A stretch of DNA of 54,814 nucleotides from positions 1 to 54,814 of the forward strand of contig NZ_BCTO01000068.1 in assembly GCF_001571325.1 (NCBI RefSeq), in the 5' to 3' direction. A model generated the notes under the pieces. It was not told the origin of the DNA, did not search any database, and saw only the letters and a program-made list of their open reading frames with translations. How positions within the stretch are numbered: the stretch's first letter is position 1; the number at the start of each line of letters is the position of its first letter. Origin of the DNA: Delftia tsuruhatensis NBRC 16741 (GTDB lineage: Bacteria; Pseudomonadota; Gammaproteobacteria; Burkholderiales; Burkholderiaceae_C). Made by a program: the position numbers and the translations under genes. Below are positions 43,690 through 51,993 of the stretch, piece after piece.

Positions 43690-45219
43690 TCAGCGCAGGT
43701 TCTCCGGCGCCATGTAGCGCAGGCGCCATTCCTCGAACGACAGCGTGTCCGCGGCCTCGATGTCGCGCTGCTCCTGCACGGACTGCGCCGACCATTGCTC
43801 GAAGCGCTGCTGCTGCGCCTGGCTCCAGGGCAGGGCCAGCAGCGAGTCGCGGGCCTGCTCGGACCGGGCCAGCGTGAAGTTCGCAAAGCTGTTGCCGTAT
43901 GCGCCCGTCAGCTCGCCCAGCACATGGGCCGACGGCGTGCGCTCGGGGTGCTCCAGGCGCTCCAGCGCCTGGGCCAGGGCGGTGCTGTAGTCCTGCGTGC
44001 CGTGGGTGCTGTCCAGCGCCTGGGCGTAGGGTCGGCACTGGTCCAGCACTTCATGGGCCCAGTCGCGCAGCGGCACTTCTCGGCCGGCGCGCACCAGTTG
44101 CAGGCCCGGCTCGCGGCCGCGCTCGGCCGTCAGGTGCTGGTTGTGCTTGAGTTCCGCGATCTCGTCCGGCGTATCCGGCGGGCTGTCGGCGTTCAGGCAG
44201 TGCAGCAGGAACACGTCCAGCATGCGCATGGTGGGCGCGGCAATGCCCACGTCCTCGAAGGGATCGAGGTCCATCAGGCGCACTTCCACATACTCCACGC
44301 CGCGCTCGCGCAGCGCGTGCAGCGGGCGCTCGCCGCGGCTGACGGTGCGCTTGGGGCGGATGGTGCCGTAGAACTCGTTTTCGATCTGCAGCAGGCCCGT
44401 GCCCAGCTGGTTGTAGTCGCCGCCCGGGTTGCGCACGCCCAGCATCTCGTAGGCGGGATAGGGCTGGGTCAGCGCGTCGTACAGCGAATTCGCATAGCCT
44501 TCCAGGCCGTTGTAGCTGACGTTGATGCTGGCCTGCGCATCGCTCTGGTAGCCCAGGCGTCCCATGCGCAGCGAGGTGGCGTGGGGCAGGTACAGCGCCT
44601 GGCCCGTATTGCCCAGCGGCTGCAGCCGGTGCTCGCGCCCCTCGACGAAACAGGGACACAGCGCGGGCGACGCGCCATACAGGTACAGCAGCACGAAGGC
44701 ATGGCGCCGGAAATTGCGGATGAGCGAGAAATACTGGTCGCTGGTCACGCCGGGCAGCGACCAGTTGTAGTGGATGCCCGAAATCGTCTGCATGCGCCGG
44801 CCATAGCGGTGGCCCAGCCCCATGCGGTACACGCTCTTGGAGCGGCCCGAGTGCGAGGAGCCGTAGCGCGCCAGCGGAATCGTCTCGTCCGTGGGCAGCT
44901 GGCAGGGCATGCTGGACGACCACAGCATCTCGCCACCCGCATCGCGCAGGCTGCGCAGCACGAACTGGTGGATCTGCACCAGCTCGTCCAGGCATTCCTG
45001 CACGCCCAGCCGCGCGCCGGTGATCAGCTCGATCTGCGATTCGCTGTAGTCGGTGGTGATGTGCGGATGCGTGAGCGCCGAGCCCAGCGCCAGGGGATGC
45101 GGCGTCAGTGCCAGGCTGCCGGAAGGCAGCACGCGCAGGCCCTCCTTTTCTATGCCACGGCGTATGCCCTTGAGCCGCTCAGGACCGGGAACCGCCATGG
45201 ATGCCTGCGATGTTTTCAT
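43690..45219 (-). CDS. gshA: Glutamate-cysteine ligase (E. coli type)
   Basis: First step of glutathione synthesis. 509 residues against 518 in E. coli. Recognisable parts are GIEKEGLRV, TDYSESQIELITG, the active-site region GGEMLWSSSMPC, ISGIHYNWSLP, and SYNGLEGYANSLYDAL. ATG 45219 is used; an internal Met at residue 8 is possible. gshB is not in the window. It is convergent with the small Cys-rich ORF. Confidence 0.95.
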   Translation of the reverse strand: MKTSQASMAVPGPERLKGIRRGIEKEGLRVLPSGSLALTPHPLALGSALTHPHITTDYSESQIELITGARLGVQECLDELVQIHQFVLRSLRDAGGEMLWSSSMPCQLPTDETIPLARYGSSHSGRSKSVYRMGLGHRYGRRMQTISGIHYNWSLPGVTSDQYFSLIRNFRRHAFVLLYLYGASPALCPCFVEGREHRLQPLGNTGQALYLPHATSLRMGRLGYQSDAQASINVSYNGLEGYANSLYDALTQPYPAYEMLGVRNPGGDYNQLGTGLLQIENEFYGTIRPKRTVSRGERPLHALRERGVEYVEVRLMDLDPFEDVGIAAPTMRMLDVFLLHCLNADSPPDTPDEIAELKHNQHLTAERGREPGLQLVRAGREVPLRDWAHEVLDQCRPYAQALDSTHGTQDYSTALAQALERLEHPERTPSAHVLGELTGAYGNSFANFTLARSEQARDSLLALPWSQAQQQRFEQWSAQSVQEQRDIEAADTLSFEEWRLRYMAPENLR

Positions 45220-45449
45220 TCTTGTTTACCGATTCGTTGATGGGCATCGGCCCACACGGAAACCACCAGGATTCCCGGCGGACCCGACCCGGACGCCGAA
45301 TGATAGAGAAACGGCAGGAAACGCGATGGCGCCTGTCCGCTTAACCACGCGTTTTGGCCTGTTGCCCCGCATGGGATCGCCGCGAGCGAAAGGAATATGT
45401 CAGAGTTTTGCCCTCCCGGCCGGCGCTGCCTTGATACCGGGCAAGGGCA

Positions 45450-45480
45450 GGCCGGCCAGCGGCGAAACCTCTGGCCGGCC
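45450..45480 (-). other. GC hairpin just after the SDR gene
   Basis: A perfect 9-bp inverted repeat (45450-45458 with 45472-45480, 13-nt loop) begins 5 bp beyond the SDR stop codon. No T tract follows, so it is a processing, stability or Rho-assisted terminator candidate. Confidence 0.5.
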
Positions 45481-45485
45481 CCTGG

Positions 45486-46397
45486 TCATCGACGGGCTGC
45501 AGCCATGGCCTTGCCCACTTCCAGCGTGCCCTGGGCGGCGCCGCTGGCGGGCACCTGTTCGCCGCTGCGGTCCAGCACCTGGGCCAGCTGCGCGGCCAGC
45601 TGTTCCGGCACCTGCTCGCCCTGGCCCAGGTAAACGCCTTCGGTCAGCGTGATGAAGGCGGCCTCGAAGCCGCCCGCGCCTGCGCACAGCGTGGTGCGTG
45701 TGGGCGCACTTTCGTGGGCCAGCACCAGCATGGCGGGCACCACGGCCTCGGGCTTGAGGGCGGCCAGCACGGCCTCGGGCATCAGGCCTTCCGTCATGCG
45801 GGTGGCCGCCGTGGGTGCCAGCGCATTCACATGGATGCCGTGCTTGGCGCCTTCTATGGCCAGGGTCTGCATGAGGCCGACCTGGGCCAGCTTGGCCGCG
45901 CCATAGTTGGCCTGGCCGAAGTTGCCGTACAGGCCCGTGGACGAGGTGGTCATCACGATGCGCCCGTAGTTCTGCGCCTGCATGTGCGGCCACACGGCCT
46001 TGCAGCAATGCGCGGCGCCCATCAGGTGCACTTCCACCACCAGGCGGAAGTCGTCCATGCCCATCTTGGCAAAGCTCTTGTCGCGCAGGATGCCGGCGTT
46101 GTTGACCAGGATGTCCACGCGGCCCCAGGCATCGACGGCCTGCTGCACCATGGCCTGCACGGCCTCGAAATCGGTGACCGATGCACCGTTGGCCAGCGCC
46201 TGGCCGCCCGCCGCGCGGATCTCGTCCACCACGGCCTGGGCCGCCGTGGCCGAACCGCCGCTGCCATCGACCGCGCCGCCCAGATCATTGACCAGCACCT
46301 TGGCGCCGCGCGCCGCCAGCGCCAGCGCATGCAGGCGCCCCAGGCCGCCGCCGGCCCCCGTCACGATGGCCACGCGGCCTTCAAACTCAATCGCCAT
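45486..46397 (-). CDS. Short-chain dehydrogenase/reductase, peroxisomal MFE-2-like
   Basis: 303 residues. The NAD-binding motif VTGAGGGLGRLHALALA is near the start, then NNAG, catalytic TTSSTG and YGAAK. This subtype (KVLVNDLGG after the first Rossmann strand) resembles the (3R)-hydroxyacyl-CoA dehydrogenase domain of MFE-2/HSD17B4, here without the hydratase domain. It is probably in fatty-acid or steroid-like acyl-CoA metabolism. The C-terminal 60 residues are an extension typical of this group. GGGAG lies 7 nt before ATG 46397. Confidence 0.9.
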   Translation of the reverse strand: MAIEFEGRVAIVTGAGGGLGRLHALALAARGAKVLVNDLGGAVDGSGGSATAAQAVVDEIRAAGGQALANGASVTDFEAVQAMVQQAVDAWGRVDILVNNAGILRDKSFAKMGMDDFRLVVEVHLMGAAHCCKAVWPHMQAQNYGRIVMTTSSTGLYGNFGQANYGAAKLAQVGLMQTLAIEGAKHGIHVNALAPTAATRMTEGLMPEAVLAALKPEAVVPAMLVLAHESAPTRTTLCAGAGGFEAAFITLTEGVYLGQGEQVPEQLAAQLAQVLDRSGEQVPASGAAQGTLEVGKAMAAARR

Positions 46398-46600
46398 GGA
46401 GATGCTCCCTTTGTGTCGTTGGATGCCGGTTGCGCCCTCCGGATGGCAGGGCACCGGCCACCCAGCAATGTAGACGGACGCCGGCCGCATTCCGGTTGCC
46501 GAAGCGACTGCGGCAGGCCCGCCGGCCTTGTCCCCATCATTTCGTGACAAGCCTGTGGAAAACCATGTGCAGGCTCGGGACTGGCTGGTTAAGTAATTGT

Positions 46601-46640
46601 TTTGATTAGATTTTTTCGTTTTGCCTATTTTTTAATCAAA
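46601..46640. repeat. Inverted repeat TTTGATTA / TAATCAAA
   Basis: 8-bp perfect arms at 46601-46608 and 46633-46640 enclose a T-rich 24-nt loop containing the inverted copy of the A-rich block (46622-46635). Confidence 0.75.
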
Positions 46641-46660
46641 TCCACAAGTCGTGTGCCCGA

Positions 46661-46718
46661 CTTATCCCGCCTCACCCTGAACAATCTTGTGAACAACTTT
46701 CACGGCGGGCGGGATAAG
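46661..46718. repeat. 11-bp inverted repeat CTTATCCCGCC / GGCGGGATAAG
   Basis: Perfect arms at 46661-46671 and 46708-46718 flank a 36-bp centre that contains TTGTGAACAA (46687-46696). The size suits a protein-binding or cruciform site better than a terminator. Confidence 0.8.
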
Positions 46719-46724
46719 AAACGC

Positions 46725-46909
46725 AAGTCATTGATTCAAAAGAGAAACAGGAGGAACGCTTAAAAAATAGGCAGAAGACCCCGGATTTTCGGGCCGCGTC
46801 CCGCTTATCCACCGCGCAACCCGCATGTACGCATTTACCCCCATTCGTACTGGACAAGCATGTGGACAAGCCGCCAAAAATGCCGAATTCGCAACATAAG
46901 TCATTGATT
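46725..46909 (+). repeat. Direct repeat AAGTCATTGATT
   Basis: Exact 12-mers at 46725-46736 and 46898-46909, 173 bp apart. Each is followed about 35 bp later by a copy of the A-rich block, so the two form a larger imperfect direct repeat. Confidence 0.85.
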
Positions 46910-46972
46910 TGACAAACAAGCCAGCCAATTGCTCAAAAAACAGGCAAACCTGTGCGTCGCAGCCGGACGCGT

Positions 46973-47398
46973 TCAAACGCCTTGCGACCCGCTCCCCTCA
47001 CAGGCCTCATCACGCGCATGCGCTGCAAGCGCCCCGCAGACGGCACCGGCAACCAGGGGAAAGACATAGACGCCGAGGGATTTGGGAAACGGCGTGCCGG
47101 AGGTCGCTGAAAAGCATGCCGCCAGTGCGGCGACACCGCTCACCGCACCCAGCACGGCGCCGAACTCCCTGGTGCTCAGTACCTGGAGCAGGCCCCTGAG
47201 AGGCCAGCCGACCACATAGATCACCCCCGCCAAAGCGGCAGGAACAGCACCTATGCCATAGCCGAACACGACGAGCAGCCAGTTCACCGGCAGGACCGGC
47301 GCACCGTCCGCGCCCACAAGCATCACGGTCAGCACGCCCACACCGGGACCGACCAGCAGGAAAACGAGCACAGGCAGGAGGTAGGGCTTGATATGCAT
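46973..47398 (-). CDS. Small polytopic membrane protein of unknown function
   Basis: 141 residues with about four hydrophobic helices (about 5-27, 38-63, 80-100, 110-128) and short loops. No recognised family. ATG 47398 is chosen because the membrane domain begins at once; upstream in-frame sequence is Gly/Arg-rich and not membrane-like. No strong ribosome site. It is divergent from the ferredoxin gene and its 3' end borders the repeat island. Confidence 0.65.
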   Translation of the reverse strand: MHIKPYLLPVLVFLLVGPGVGVLTVMLVGADGAPVLPVNWLLVVFGYGIGAVPAALAGVIYVVGWPLRGLLQVLSTREFGAVLGAVSGVAALAACFSATSGTPFPKSLGVYVFPLVAGAVCGALAAHARDEACEGSGSQGV

Positions 47399-47554
47399 GG
47401 CGCCAAGCCTAGCGCACCGCTGACCGCTGCCCGGGAGACCCACCTCAACCCGGCCCCTGGTGCCAGACATTGCCTGATATAGGCCCGATACAGAGCCCGA
47501 TACAGGGTACAAACACCCTTCGCCCCACAGAATTGCAGCCCCCCCTTGATAACC

Positions 47555-47869
47555 ATGAGCCAGGATTCCCCCGCCTCCTCCCCTTTTTCCCCGCCCTTCT
47601 TCACTGCCCGCCTCACGCCCAGCGGTCTGCAGGTCGATGCCTGGGCCGACCAGCCGCTGTTGCACTCGCTGGAGCAGGGCGGCGTGGACTGGCCCAGTTC
47701 CTGCCGCAACGGCACCTGCCGCACCTGCATCGGGCAGTTGGTGTCGGGCAGCGTGCGCTACGAGATCGAATGGCCGGGCGTGACGCGCGAGGAGCGGGCC
47801 GAGGGCTGCGTGCTGCCCTGCATCGCCTATCCCGAAGGCGATGTGGTGCTGCAGGACCCCGGCCCCTGA
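47555..47869 (+). CDS. 2Fe-2S plant-type ferredoxin-like protein
   Basis: 104 residues. The [2Fe-2S] ligand pattern C-x4-C-x2-C (Cys50, 55, 58) with a distal Cys (Cys89, after 30 residues) is complete. An electron carrier in the cytoplasm, partner unknown. ATG 47555 is used; an upstream in-frame TTG would add three residues. It lies 212 bp before the ribB-like gene. Confidence 0.9.
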   Translation: MSQDSPASSPFSPPFFTARLTPSGLQVDAWADQPLLHSLEQGGVDWPSSCRNGTCRTCIGQLVSGSVRYEIEWPGVTREERAEGCVLPCIAYPEGDVVLQDPGP

Positions 47870-47913
47870 ATCCGGCCAAAGCCCGCGCCGCCTGCGGCCG
47901 ATGGCCGCTGGAA

Positions 47914-47919
47914 TAGAAT
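47914..47919 (+). promoter_or_regulatory. Candidate -10 element upstream of the riboflavin genes
   Basis: TAGAAT at 47914-47919 lies 162 bp before the ribB-like start. No strong -35 is seen. The 160-nt leader shows no recognisable FMN riboswitch (the conserved core and GAGAATCCGG-type element are absent). Confidence 0.3.
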
Positions 47920-48081
47920 GTGCGCTTTCGCAAGGTCATTCCGGGTCATGCCGATTGCCGACAGCGGCTGCGCCGCGCCACACGTTCTTTGGAAGCCCAC
48001 TTCTGACGCCTGCCAGGCCGAGGAAGCCGGCGCGTGTGCCGCGCCCCGTCCGCACGACCCGGCTCCTCCAGAAGGCACTCC

Positions 48082-49203
48082 ATGAACAACTCCACGTCCC
48101 CCGTGCCCATCTCGCCGGTGGAAGACATCATTGCCGACATGCGCGCGGGCCGCATGGTCATCCTCGTCGATGAGGAAGACCGCGAGAACGAAGGCGACCT
48201 GGTGCTGGCCGCCGACCATGTCACCCCCGAGGCGATCAACTTCATGGCGCGCTTCGGCCGCGGCCTGATCTGCCTGACGCTCACGCGCGAGCGCTGCGAA
48301 TACCTGAAGCTGCCGCCCATGGCCGCGCGCAACGGCACCGTGTACAGCACGGCCTTCACCGTCTCCATCGAAGCGGCCGAGGGCGTGACCACCGGCATCT
48401 CCGCCGCCGACCGCGCCCGCACCGTGCAGGCCGCCGTGGCCAAGGACTCCAAGCCCACGGACCTGGTCCAGCCGGGCCACATCTTCCCGCTGCAGGCCGT
48501 CGACGGCGGCGTGCTCATGCGCGCCGGTCACACCGAGGCCGGCTGCGACTTCGCCGCCCTGGCCGGCTGCAGCCCCGCCGCCGTGATCTGCGAGATCATG
48601 AAGGACGATGGCACCATGGCCCGCCTGCCCGACCTGCAGCTGTTCGCGGCCGAGCACGGCCTGAAGATCGGCACCATTGCCGACCTGATCCAGTACCGCA
48701 GCCGCAACGAATCCCTGCTCAGCAAGGTCGGCGAGCGCCCGCTGCAGACGGCGCATGGCGAGTTCATCGCCCATGCCTTCCGCGACCTGCCCAGCCAGTC
48801 CGTGCACCTGGCCCTGGTCAAGGGCCAGTGGGATGCCGACACGCCCGTGCCCGTGCGCGTGCATGAGCCGCTGTCCGTGCTGGACGCGCTGGAGACCGGC
48901 CGCACCCTGCATTCCTGGAGCCTGGACACCAGCCTCGAATACATCGCCCGCCAGGGCCACGGCGTGGCCGTGCTGCTCAACTGCGGCGAAAGCGGCGACC
49001 AGCTGCTGGCCCAGTTCGACGGCAGCGCACGCGCCGCCCAGGCGCCCGAGCGCGGCCGCATGGACCTGCGCACCTATGGCGTGGGCGCGCAGATCCTGCG
49101 CGAGTGCGGCGTGCAGCGCATGCAGCTCATGGGCCAGCCGCGCCGCCTGCCCAGCATGGCCGGCTACGGCCTCGAAATCAGCGGCTACATCCCCAAGGAA
49201 TAA
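48082..49203 (+). CDS. ribB: 3,4-dihydroxy-2-butanone 4-phosphate synthase with degenerate GCH II-like domain (RibBX type)
   Basis: 373 residues. The N-terminal DHBP synthase domain (1-205) is intact: DEEDRENEGDLV and GHTEAGCDF provide metal and substrate residues. It makes the four-carbon unit for lumazine. The C-terminal domain aligns with GTP cyclohydrolase II in shape but lacks the zinc cysteines and the SECLTGDVFGS-type catalytic region, having VRVHEPLSVLDALETGR instead. This matches the RibBX variant described in Proteobacteria, not true bifunctional RibBA. A separate ribA is then required elsewhere. It is followed by ribH after a 3-bp gap. Confidence 0.93.
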   Translation: MNNSTSPVPISPVEDIIADMRAGRMVILVDEEDRENEGDLVLAADHVTPEAINFMARFGRGLICLTLTRERCEYLKLPPMAARNGTVYSTAFTVSIEAAEGVTTGISAADRARTVQAAVAKDSKPTDLVQPGHIFPLQAVDGGVLMRAGHTEAGCDFAALAGCSPAAVICEIMKDDGTMARLPDLQLFAAEHGLKIGTIADLIQYRSRNESLLSKVGERPLQTAHGEFIAHAFRDLPSQSVHLALVKGQWDADTPVPVRVHEPLSVLDALETGRTLHSWSLDTSLEYIARQGHGVAVLLNCGESGDQLLAQFDGSARAAQAPERGRMDLRTYGVGAQILRECGVQRMQLMGQPRRLPSMAGYGLEISGYIPKE

Positions 49204-49206
49204 GAA

Positions 49207-49677
49207 ATGTTGAACGCAGAAAAGGGCCAGGCCCTGAATCTTGATGGTGCGCAACTGCGCATTGGCATCGTGCAGGCCCGCTTCAATGAAAGCATCACCA
49301 ACAGCCTGACCCAGGCCTGCCGCGAAGAGCTGCTGGCCCTGGGCGTGCAGGCCGGAAACATCGACCACGTCACCGTGCCCGGCGCCCTCGAAGTGCCCGT
49401 GGCGCTGCAGGCGATGGCCGAGTCCGACCGCTACGACGCCCTGGTGGCGCTGGGCTGCATCATCCGTGGGGAGACATACCACTTCGAGCTGGTGGCCAAC
49501 GAATCGGGCGCGGGTGTCACGCGCCTGGCCCTGGACTACCAGCTGCCGATCGCCAACGCGATCATCACCACCGAGAACACCGAGCAGGCCATTGCACGCC
49601 AGACCGAAAAGGGACGCGACGCGGCCCGGGTCGCCGTGGAAATGGCCAACCTGCTCCAAACCATTGACCGACCATGA
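49207..49677 (+). CDS. ribH: 6,7-dimethyl-8-ribityllumazine synthase
   Basis: Condenses the RibB product with aminoribityl-uracil to form lumazine; assembles as pentamer/icosahedron. 156 residues. Motifs: IVQARFNESIT, TVPGALEVPVA, and ALGCIIRGETYHFELV with the catalytic His. It sits 3 bp after ribB and its stop codon overlaps the nusB start by 4 bp. Confidence 0.97.
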   Translation: MLNAEKGQALNLDGAQLRIGIVQARFNESITNSLTQACREELLALGVQAGNIDHVTVPGALEVPVALQAMAESDRYDALVALGCIIRGETYHFELVANESGAGVTRLALDYQLPIANAIITTENTEQAIARQTEKGRDAARVAVEMANLLQTIDRP

Positions 49678-50264
49678 GCGACGAACACTCCACACCGGCC
49701 TCCGCACGCCCTCCCCGCCAGAGCCGCACCGGCCTGACCAGCACCGGCGCGCGCAAGGCCGCCTCCAAGTCCAACCGCAGCCGCGCGCGTGAATTCGCGC
49801 TGCAGGCCCTGTACCAGCACCTGGTGGGCGGCAACGACGTGGAGGCCATCGACCGCTTCACGCGCGACCTGTCGGGCTTTCACAAGGCCGACTCGGTGCA
49901 CTACGACGCGCTGCTGCGCGGCTGCATCAACTCCCAGGTGGACCTGGACGCACTGATCGCCCCCAAGCTGGACCGCACCATGGCCGAGATCTCGCCCATC
50001 GAGCACGCCAGCATGTGGATAGGCGTCTATGAATTCCAGCACTGCATGGACGTGCCCTGGCGCGTGGTGCTCAACGAGTGCATCGAGCTGGCCAAGGAAT
50101 TCGGCGGCACCGACGGCCACAAGTACGTGAACGCCGTGCTCAACGGCCTGGCGCCCACGCTGCGCGCCGATGAGGTGGCACACGACCGCGCCGCAAAGAG
50201 CAGCGCAGCGCCTGCTGCACCGGCCGCGCCTGCGGCCGACGACGCGGCCGGCCAGGCCGGCTGA
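49674..50264 (+). CDS. nusB: Transcription antitermination factor NusB
   Basis: RNA-binding helical protein that with NusE binds boxA in rRNA leaders. 196 residues, longer than E. coli (139). A basic N-terminal 30-residue extension precedes the conserved SRAREFALQALYQHLV. The core ends at YVNAVLNGLAP and an Ala/Pro-rich tail of about 30 residues follows, probably disordered. ATGA overlap with ribH. The ribH-nusB order is widespread. Confidence 0.95.
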   Translation: MSDEHSTPASARPPRQSRTGLTSTGARKAASKSNRSRAREFALQALYQHLVGGNDVEAIDRFTRDLSGFHKADSVHYDALLRGCINSQVDLDALIAPKLDRTMAEISPIEHASMWIGVYEFQHCMDVPWRVVLNECIELAKEFGGTDGHKYVNAVLNGLAPTLRADEVAHDRAAKSSAAPAAPAAPAADDAAGQAG

Positions 50265-50332
50265 AGCGCGTCCTGCCACGCGCCTGCATCCACCGGGGCA
50301 CAGGCCCCGCCGCATCCGGCCGTCCCTGGCCC

Positions 50333-50355
50333 GCCCGCGCCTGCCGGGCGCGGGC
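50333..50355 (+). other. GC hairpin after nusB
   Basis: A perfect 8-bp inverted repeat (50333-50340 with 50348-50355, 7-nt loop) lies in the 115-bp gap before the aminotransferase. A weak CTCTTT follows. It may be a partial terminator or attenuator, close to the next ribosome site. Confidence 0.45.
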
Positions 50356-50379
50356 GCCTCTTTCAGGATTTCACCCGTC

Positions 50380-51564
50380 ATGAAGTTTTCGACCCGCGCC
50401 GACCGCATTGAGCCCTTTTACGTGATGGAGATCGCCAAGGCGGCGCAGGAGATGGCGCGCGGCTGCGCGGACAGCGACACGCCGATGATCTTCCTGAACA
50501 TCGGCGAGCCCGACTTCACCGCGCCCCCGCTGGTGCAGGAGGCTGCGGCCCGTGCCGTGCAGGACGGCGCCACGCAGTACACGCCGGCCCTGGGCCTGCC
50601 CCAGCTGCGCGAGCGCATCAGCCACTGGTATGCGCAGCGCTTCGGCGTGGATGTGCCGGCGCGGCGCATCGTGGTCACGGCCGGCGCCTCGGCCGCGCTG
50701 CAGCTGGCCTGCCTGGCGACCATCGACGCGGGCGACGAAATCCTCATGCCCGACCCCAGCTATCCCTGCAACCGCCACTTCGTGAGCGCAGCCGAAGGCC
50801 GGGCCGTGATGGTGCCGACCACGGCGGCCGAGCGCTACCAGCTGAGCGCCGACAAGGTCGAGGCCGCCTGGAACGAGCACACGCGCGGCGTGCTGCTGGC
50901 CTCGCCCTCCAACCCCACCGGCACCTCGATTGCGCCGGCCGAGCTGCGCCGCATCCTCGACGTGGTGCGCGCCCGGGGCGGGCTGACCATCATCGACGAG
51001 ATCTACCTGGGCCTTTCGTACGATGCGGCTTTCGGCCAGACCGCGCTGGCGCTGGGCGAGGACGTGATCAGCATCAACAGCTTCAGCAAGTACTTCAACA
51101 TGACGGGCTGGCGCCTGGGCTGGATGGTGGTGCCCGAGGCCATGGTGCCCGTGGTCGAGCGCGTGGCGCAGAACCTCTTCATCTGCGCCAGCACCGTCTC
51201 GCAGCGCGCCGCCCTGGCCTGCTTCGAGCCCGAGTCCATTGCCGAGTACGAACGCCGCCGCGCCGAGTTCAAGGCCCGGCGCGACTTCTTCATCCCCGCG
51301 CTCGAGGCCCTGGGCCTGCCCGTGCCCGTGCAGCCCGACGGCGCCTTCTACGCCTGGGCCGACTGCCGTGCCGCTGCCGCCAGGCTCGGCGTCCAGGGCA
51401 GCTGGGACTTTGCCTACGCCGTCATGGAGCGCGCCCACCTGGCCATCACGCCGGGCCGCGACTTCGGCACGTTCGAGACCGCCGACTTCGTGCGCTTTTC
51501 CACGGCCAACTCCATGGAACAGCTGCAGGAGGCCGTGCGCCGCCTGCAGCGCCTGCTGGCCTGA
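50380..51564 (+). CDS. PLP-dependent class I/II aminotransferase
   Basis: 394 residues. PLP-binding Lys lies in NSFSKYFNMTGWRLGW. Other motifs are FLNIGEPDFTAPP, SPSNPTGTS and IIDEIYLGLSYD. The substrate is not defined; the family includes aspartate, alanine/valine and aromatic aminotransferases. Length is normal. It is preceded by a GC hairpin and followed 12 bp later by ybgC. Confidence 0.92.
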   Translation: MKFSTRADRIEPFYVMEIAKAAQEMARGCADSDTPMIFLNIGEPDFTAPPLVQEAAARAVQDGATQYTPALGLPQLRERISHWYAQRFGVDVPARRIVVTAGASAALQLACLATIDAGDEILMPDPSYPCNRHFVSAAEGRAVMVPTTAAERYQLSADKVEAAWNEHTRGVLLASPSNPTGTSIAPAELRRILDVVRARGGLTIIDEIYLGLSYDAAFGQTALALGEDVISINSFSKYFNMTGWRLGWMVVPEAMVPVVERVAQNLFICASTVSQRAALACFEPESIAEYERRRAEFKARRDFFIPALEALGLPVPVQPDGAFYAWADCRAAAARLGVQGSWDFAYAVMERAHLAITPGRDFGTFETADFVRFSTANSMEQLQEAVRRLQRLLA

Positions 51565-51576
51565 GGCCCGCCGCAC

Positions 51577-51993
51577 ATGGCCTTCGAATTTCCCATCCGC
51601 GTCTACTGGGAGGACACCGATGCCGGCGGCATCGTGTTCTACGCCAACTATCTGAAGTTCTTCGAGCGTGCCCGCACCGAGTGGCTGCGCGCCCTGGGCA
51701 TAGGCCAGCAGCAGTTGCGGGAACAAACGGGCGGCATGTTTGTCGTAACCCAGGCCCAGCTGCAATACCTGCGGGCGGCCCGGCTCGATGACCAACTCCT
51801 TGTTACCGCCGAGCTGCAAAGCAGCGGCCGCGCTTCGCTGACAATACGCCAGCAGGCGCTGCTGGCATCCGCCGGCGATGGCAATGCGCCGCCGCCCCTG
51901 TTGTGCGAAGGCACGATCCGCATTGGATGGGTGGATGGCTCGACCATGCGCCCCGCAAGAATTCCGAACCGCATCCTGGAGCAACTCTCATGA
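51577..51993 (+). CDS. ybgC: YbgC-type acyl-CoA thioesterase of the tol-pal cluster
   Basis: 138-residue hot-dog-fold thioesterase. The active-site segment VYWEDTDAGGIVFYANYLKFFERARTEWLR contains the catalytic Asp. Members hydrolyse acyl-CoAs and associate with phospholipid metabolism near the Tol-Pal system. Its stop codon overlaps the tolQ start by 4 bp (ATGA). Confidence 0.95.
   Translation: MAFEFPIRVYWEDTDAGGIVFYANYLKFFERARTEWLRALGIGQQQLREQTGGMFVVTQAQLQYLRAARLDDQLLVTAELQSSGRASLTIRQQALLASAGDGNAPPPLLCEGTIRIGWVDGSTMRPARIPNRILEQLS

Larger units (their letters stand above)
46622..46946. repeat. A-rich block in three copies
   Basis: TTAAAAAATAGGCA occurs exactly at 46760-46773 and, inverted, at 46622-46635. 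A variant TCAAAAAACAGGCA lies at 46933-46946. The last copy is part of a 16-mer also found exactly at 33307-33322. Confidence 0.85.
46398..46972. other. Repeat-rich AT-rich intergenic island
   Basis: 575 bp without a gene. From about 46545 to 46960 it is AT-rich relative to coding DNA and dense in short repeats: direct repeat AAGTCATTGATT, a three-copy A-rich block, an 11-bp inverted repeat and several DnaA-box-like 9-mers. The SDR promoter is expected near its left part. No ORF with a ribosome site is convincing. Separate repeat entries give coordinates. Confidence 0.7.

Noticed and set aside
46545..46960. Chromosomal replication origin
   Set aside because: No dnaA, dnaN, gidA or parAB genes are adjacent and the DnaA-like boxes are all imperfect; kept as a finding of unknown role, not called oriC.
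47870..48081. FMN riboswitch upstream of the ribB-like gene
   Set aside because: The conserved RFN core elements could not be found; only a short fragment resembles part of the consensus.
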